The notes under the pieces: model-generated
Told to the model about the DNA's origin: nothing
Seen by the model: only the letters and a program-made list of their open reading frames with translations
The model's database searches: none
Made by a program: the position numbers and the translations under genes
Shown here: one piece after another, positions 60,674 to 64,000 of the stretch
Layout: each line of letters starts with the position of its first letter
Numbering within the stretch: the first letter of the stretch is position 1
NCBI RefSeq assembly: GCF_019090165.1
Contig: NZ_JAHRIB010000100.1
Location: 124,001-188,000 of the forward strand
DNA from: Streptomyces sp. BV286
Lineage (GTDB): Bacteria > Actinomycetota > Actinomycetes > Streptomycetales > Streptomycetaceae
DNA length: 64,000 bases
Direction: 5' to 3'

Positions 60674-63463
60674 TCACCGGTGCGAGGGGAACTCCACGAC
60701 CTGCTGGTAGGTCGGCCGGTTCTGCCAGCTGATCTTGTTGTGCTTGATGCCGCCCAGCGTCCGCTGGTTGACCGAGTCGGCGCACCACTGGTCGCCCGCC
60801 GAGCAGAGCTCGTCGCCGGGGTAGACCTGGGCCGCGGTGCGGCCGGCCGCCGTCTTGAGGGTGCCGATCAGGATGTCCCGGCAGGCGCTGAGGCTGCCGT
60901 TGCCGCAGTACGGCTTGGCGAGGCCGCCCTGCACGGACTCGCCGAGCACGGCCCGGATGTCCTTGTGGACGTAGCTCCACCAGCCGTACTGGAAGGAGCT
61001 TCCGGCGTGCGAGCCGGTGGGCCCGTGTCCGGCCGACGGGGCCTCGTCCACCGGGAGGTTGTTCGTCATGGCGGTGTAGAGGTCGCTGCCGAGGCCGGGT
61101 TCGAACTCGGCCTTCACCAGCAGCGGCCACCAGGCGTCCAGGATGCGGATCGCCTCGGCGTTGGCGTACGCCTTCGAGCCGGCCGAGCTCTCCTTGCGTT
61201 TGGCGCCGGCCGCCACCCAGTCGGACAGCCTGGTCACGGCCGCCGCGGCCGCCGGGTCGGTGACCGGCGAGCTCTTGACGACCTTCAGCAGTTCGGGCAG
61301 GACGTCCTCGGCGCGCAGGTCGGCCAGTGCGGCGTCGGCCATCGCCCCGGTGAGCGAGGCCCTGGTCACCCCGCCGGTGGTGACCAGCTTCTTCACCCGG
61401 TCCTCCAGGAGGTTGCCGCGGTGCACGGAGCCGTTGCCCCAGGAGGCCGTGGTGTAGTCCTTGGCCTGCTTGTTGTTCCAGGAGATGTAGTAGTCCTGGT
61501 CGATGGAGTTGGGGTGGGCGGACGCCGGGGTGTAGTCGGCGGTGTTCGTGGTGGGCGTCCAGTTCTTCCACTCGTACGCCGGCCGCGCCCAGACCGGGAA
61601 CTCGGCGTCGACGCCGGTGGCACGCACCGGGTTGTCACCGCTGTTGTAGTACGCGGTGTGCTTCGAGTCGGCGTAGAACCAGTTGAAGGTGTAGTTGATG
61701 TGCTGCACCGCCGACTGGAAGGTCTGCGGGCTCTTCACGTAGTCCGGGTCGTTGAGCATCTGGAAGCCGATGATCGAGTCGGCCTCGTGCATGTAGGAGG
61801 AGCGCAGGGTGGTGTACGCGACCTTCTTGCCGTCGACCGTGGCGCGGTGCGTCACCGGGCCGTACTTCGTCCGCCAGACCTGCATGCGGTACGAGCCGGC
61901 CGCGGTGCCGTCGGCCGTGGTGGGCTTCCAGGCGTTGGTCTGCTCGATCTTCTCCATGGGGGTGCAGGTGCCGCGGTAGAGGTAGTGGGTGTCGTCCTGG
62001 CACAGCTCGACCGCGTACGTGTCGATGATGTCCTGGCCGGAGGTCGTGGCGCTCCACGCGTAGTCCTGGCCGCGGCCGAGTTCGACGTACATGCTCAGTC
62101 CGGCGAAGGAGGCGCCGCGGGCGCTGAGACCGGGGCCCTGGATCTCCTGGAGCATGAGCAGCTGGGGGGCGAAGTAGCCGGTCTGGGGACCGAAGACGGC
62201 GATGGGGTTGCCGCTCGCGGTGTGCTTGCCGCTGACGACGAGGGCGTTGGACATGCCGCGCTTCGCCGAGCCGAGGGCGCCGGCGGTCGCCGCGGCCGAG
62301 GTCTTCGCGGCCGTGGACGTGGCCGCGCTGCCGGTGCGGTCGTGGACGAGCGGCTCGCCGGCGACCGAGCCGGCGTCGGGGAGGGCTTCGCCCTGCGGGC
62401 TGCTCGGCCTGGTCGCGTACGGGAAGCTCTCACCGTTGTGGAGGGTGAGGACGGCCTCGGGGTCGTTGCGTTCGCGGAAGGACTCCCAGACCTTGGTGCC
62501 CTCCTCGACGCCGTACTTGGACTGGGCGGCGAGGAGCGAGATGGCGTTGTTGACCTCGCCGCCGCCTCCCGAGCCGAAGAGCGCGCCGATCACCGAGGCG
62601 AGGGCGACCAGGTCGGTCTCCTTGAACTTCTCGATGGTCCCGGCGTTGGTGACGGAGTCCTTGTGGCCGGTCAGGACGTACTCGCCGGGGTAGTAGCGGC
62701 CGCTGTCGGAGGCGTCGATGTAGGCGTTGATGCCGGCGATGTAGGCCTTGACGTCGGCGAGCGCCTGCTGGCCGCGGGCGCCGTTCGTGGCGACGGCGTT
62801 GTCGATCTGCGCCTGCAGGTCGGCCTCGGTGTATGGGGCGTGGCGCCAGAACTCCTGCTCGAGGCCCTGGTTGGAGGGGGCTCCGCCCGCGAAGGGAGTC
62901 AGTTTGCCGCGCCCGACGTGCCGGAAGACGTCCATGAGCCAGAGCCGGTCCTGGGCGGCCGCGTATCCGGCGCCGAACTCGGTTCCGTAACGGGTGGTGC
63001 CTGTGATGTGCGGCACACCGGTCTTCTTGTCGCGGACGATCGTGACGTCGGTGCGGCCGGCCGGCTTCAGGGTCGACTCGACCTGGTCGGCCGGGACCCC
63101 GAACGAGGCGTCCCGGAAGAAGTCGTTGATCTTGGCGTCGGTGAGGCCGGAGTAGCCCGAGGCGAGGTTGGCGTAGGGCGCGAGCTGGTCGTCCGCGTGT
63201 GCGGGCTGACTGCCGAAGGCCTGGTTCAGGAGGATCTGGGCGAGGGTGGCGTTGCCGTTCTGGCCCGCCGGGAGGATGTCGGAACACTGGTTGCCGCAGT
63301 GGTCTTCGGCGGCCAGGACGGTGGTGTCGGCGGCGGCCGCCTGGGAAAGCGGTGACAAAAGACCGGCGACGAGGACGCATATGGAAGCGCCCATGAGGAA
63401 CTTGGGGAATCTGCGGGGAGTTCTCAGTCTGTCGAGGATGGTGCGTGGGGTACGCCGGGGCAT
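60674..63463 (-). CDS. Secreted penicillin-acylase-family N-terminal-nucleophile hydrolase
   Basis: 929 residues from ATG 63463 with AGGAG upstream. A long signal (hydrophobic 23-44) precedes an alpha chain (GVPHITGTTRYGTEFGAGYAAAQDRLWLMD), a spacer and the beta chain. The predicted autocleavage exposes Ser405 in KRGMSNALVVSGKHTASGNP. The family cleaves amides of penicillins, lipopeptides or acyl-homoserine lactones; an antibiotic-modifying or quorum-quenching role is possible. About 130 residues longer than classic penicillin G acylase precursors. Confidence 0.9.
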   Translation of the reverse strand: MPRRTPRTILDRLRTPRRFPKFLMGASICVLVAGLLSPLSQAAAADTTVLAAEDHCGNQCSDILPAGQNGNATLAQILLNQAFGSQPAHADDQLAPYANLASGYSGLTDAKINDFFRDASFGVPADQVESTLKPAGRTDVTIVRDKKTGVPHITGTTRYGTEFGAGYAAAQDRLWLMDVFRHVGRGKLTPFAGGAPSNQGLEQEFWRHAPYTEADLQAQIDNAVATNGARGQQALADVKAYIAGINAYIDASDSGRYYPGEYVLTGHKDSVTNAGTIEKFKETDLVALASVIGALFGSGGGGEVNNAISLLAAQSKYGVEEGTKVWESFRERNDPEAVLTLHNGESFPYATRPSSPQGEALPDAGSVAGEPLVHDRTGSAATSTAAKTSAAATAGALGSAKRGMSNALVVSGKHTASGNPIAVFGPQTGYFAPQLLMLQEIQGPGLSARGASFAGLSMYVELGRGQDYAWSATTSGQDIIDTYAVELCQDDTHYLYRGTCTPMEKIEQTNAWKPTTADGTAAGSYRMQVWRTKYGPVTHRATVDGKKVAYTTLRSSYMHEADSIIGFQMLNDPDYVKSPQTFQSAVQHINYTFNWFYADSKHTAYYNSGDNPVRATGVDAEFPVWARPAYEWKNWTPTTNTADYTPASAHPNSIDQDYYISWNNKQAKDYTTASWGNGSVHRGNLLEDRVKKLVTTGGVTRASLTGAMADAALADLRAEDVLPELLKVVKSSPVTDPAAAAAVTRLSDWVAAGAKRKESSAGSKAYANAEAIRILDAWWPLLVKAEFEPGLGSDLYTAMTNNLPVDEAPSAGHGPTGSHAGSSFQYGWWSYVHKDIRAVLGESVQGGLAKPYCGNGSLSACRDILIGTLKTAAGRTAAQVYPGDELCSAGDQWCADSVNQRTLGGIKHNKISWQNRPTYQQVVEFPSHR

Positions 63464-63795
63464 GGCTGGCTCCTCGCGACGGGGGGTGGCCCGGGATGTT
63501 ACCGCCGGTATCCCCGACTTAGAAGATGAACATGCGTCACTTTTGGCGCCGGAGGGGCCGACGGAGCTCCGACGGACCGCCGACCGCAGCCGGCCGACGG
63601 CCGGAAAGCACAGGGCAGACGACCGGCAACCGCCTTGCGGATGGCCGAATGTCAGCCGATCGGCGGCTTTGCGGGGGTCGTCGAAAAACAGATGGAGCCG
63701 AATCGCGTGTCGATACGTCTATTCGACGACGTCCTTACGACGACGACGCCGAAGTGACCGAAGTACAGGTGCAGGTGTGACGGAGGTGCAGGGCG
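63464..63795. other. 332-base divergent intergenic region
   Basis: Between the acylase (-) and the final gene (+). A short frame at 63526-63780 has no ribosome-binding site and a composition like frame-shifted GC-rich DNA. GGAGG at 63781-63786 serves the last gene. No clear operator or terminator was seen. Confidence 0.35.
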
Positions 63796-64000
63796 ATGGC
63801 GGGTTTCCGGAGTCTGGCGAGACAGGTGCGCGACCCGAGGAGCGATCTGGCACTGCGGCGCTATTCACTGCGCAAGTGCCTTGAGCGGTTCGCTCCTTAC
63901 GGTCACCGGGCGACCTGGGACCATCTGTGCTCCCGGGCCGGCTTCGGCCCCGAGGACCGGTCCCCCGATCCAGCGCGGCTCGTGGCCGCACTGGACGAAC
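63796..64000 (+). CDS. Hypothetical protein, partial (C-terminus off the right edge)
   Basis: 68 codons from ATG 63796, preceded by GGAGG with nine-base spacing. The N-terminus is basic (MAGFRSLARQVRDPRSD, then LRRYSLRKCLERFAPYGHRATW). It contains HLCSRAGFGPEDRSPDPARL. No signal peptide. Family not recognised. Confidence 0.6.
   Translation, partial: MAGFRSLARQVRDPRSDLALRRYSLRKCLERFAPYGHRATWDHLCSRAGFGPEDRSPDPARLVAALDE

Noticed and set aside
60680..63355. 891-codon open frame opposite the acylase gene
   Set aside because: Val/Gly/Arg/Asp-rich shadow frame; the minus strand encodes a clear N-terminal-nucleophile hydrolase.
63526..63780. 84-codon frame before the final gene
   Set aside because: No ribosome-binding site, Arg-rich low-complexity product; likely part of the divergent promoter region.
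1..64000. CRISPR arrays, IS elements, rRNA genes
   Set aside because: No regularly spaced repeats, transposase motifs or rRNA sequence were seen in reading the window.

Overview
The window is high-GC DNA with GTG starts, GTGA/ATGA stop-start overlaps and typical actinobacterial families. Chaplins, mycothiol ligase MshC, the SCO1664/DUF3090/MSMEG_4193 trio and a Pls/PosA-type synthetase point to a Streptomyces chromosome. Most of the window (about 15-64 kb) looks like chromosomal core; from memory its order around mshC, the chaplins and the gluconate operon resembles S. coelicolor. The first 12 kb look more accessory.

Region 1 (1-12.3 kb) is a sulfur/methionine salvage island. mtnD-mtnC-mtnB (+) face mtnA (-). 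Next comes a purine-nucleoside-type BMP ABC transporter (lipoprotein, double ATPase, two permeases), translationally coupled to a nucleoside phosphorylase and an MTA/SAH/adenosine-type deaminase, then a FadR-type GntR regulator with a perfect operator at its own promoter. A second, sugar-type binding lipoprotein runs off the left edge. Three transcription units (sugar-type binding protein, mtnDCB, BMP transporter) are each preceded by a short Cys-containing reading frame followed by inverted repeats. This looks like cysteine/sulfur-responsive attenuation. Together the genes could import 5'-methylthioadenosine, deaminate it to methylthioinosine, phosphorolyse it to methylthioribose-1-phosphate and recycle it to methionine without a separate MTR kinase. 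This is the most interesting system in the window.

Region 2 (12.2-32.2 kb) holds a membrane NACHT NTPase, a PAC2 protein (probable ParJ), an SMP-30-like secreted protein, mshC with three conserved actinobacterial genes, corA, a ferritin-like protein, an F420-type oxidoreductase with a TetR-like operator, an aldo/keto reductase coupled to a degenerate RecD-like helicase, a DUF5703 protein, the chaplin pair chpC/chpH, an M20 peptidase and tRNA-Leu(GAG).

Region 3 (32.5-44.7 kb) holds a 1291-residue Pls/PosA-type polyamino-acid synthetase followed by an M1 aminopeptidase, a YchJ protein, the gluconate/idonate operon (gntR, gntK, gntP, SDR, idnD) and a cytochrome b/molybdopterin oxidoreductase pair.

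Region 4 (44.8-64 kb) holds an amino-acid permease, a KsdD-like flavoprotein, a DMT transporter, a Nudix hydrolase, two DUF202 membrane proteins, a His-rich protein and a lipid/CoA catabolism set (phosphotransferase, acyl-CoA dehydrogenase, TetR, acyl-CoA ligase, SDR). A shared CCGACCGGT-type palindrome marks three of these promoters. It ends with a NamZ-type muramidase, an alpha/beta hydrolase, a 929-residue penicillin-acylase-family enzyme and a partial gene. Strong hairpin terminators separate most units. No CRISPR array, IS element, integrase or rRNA was seen.
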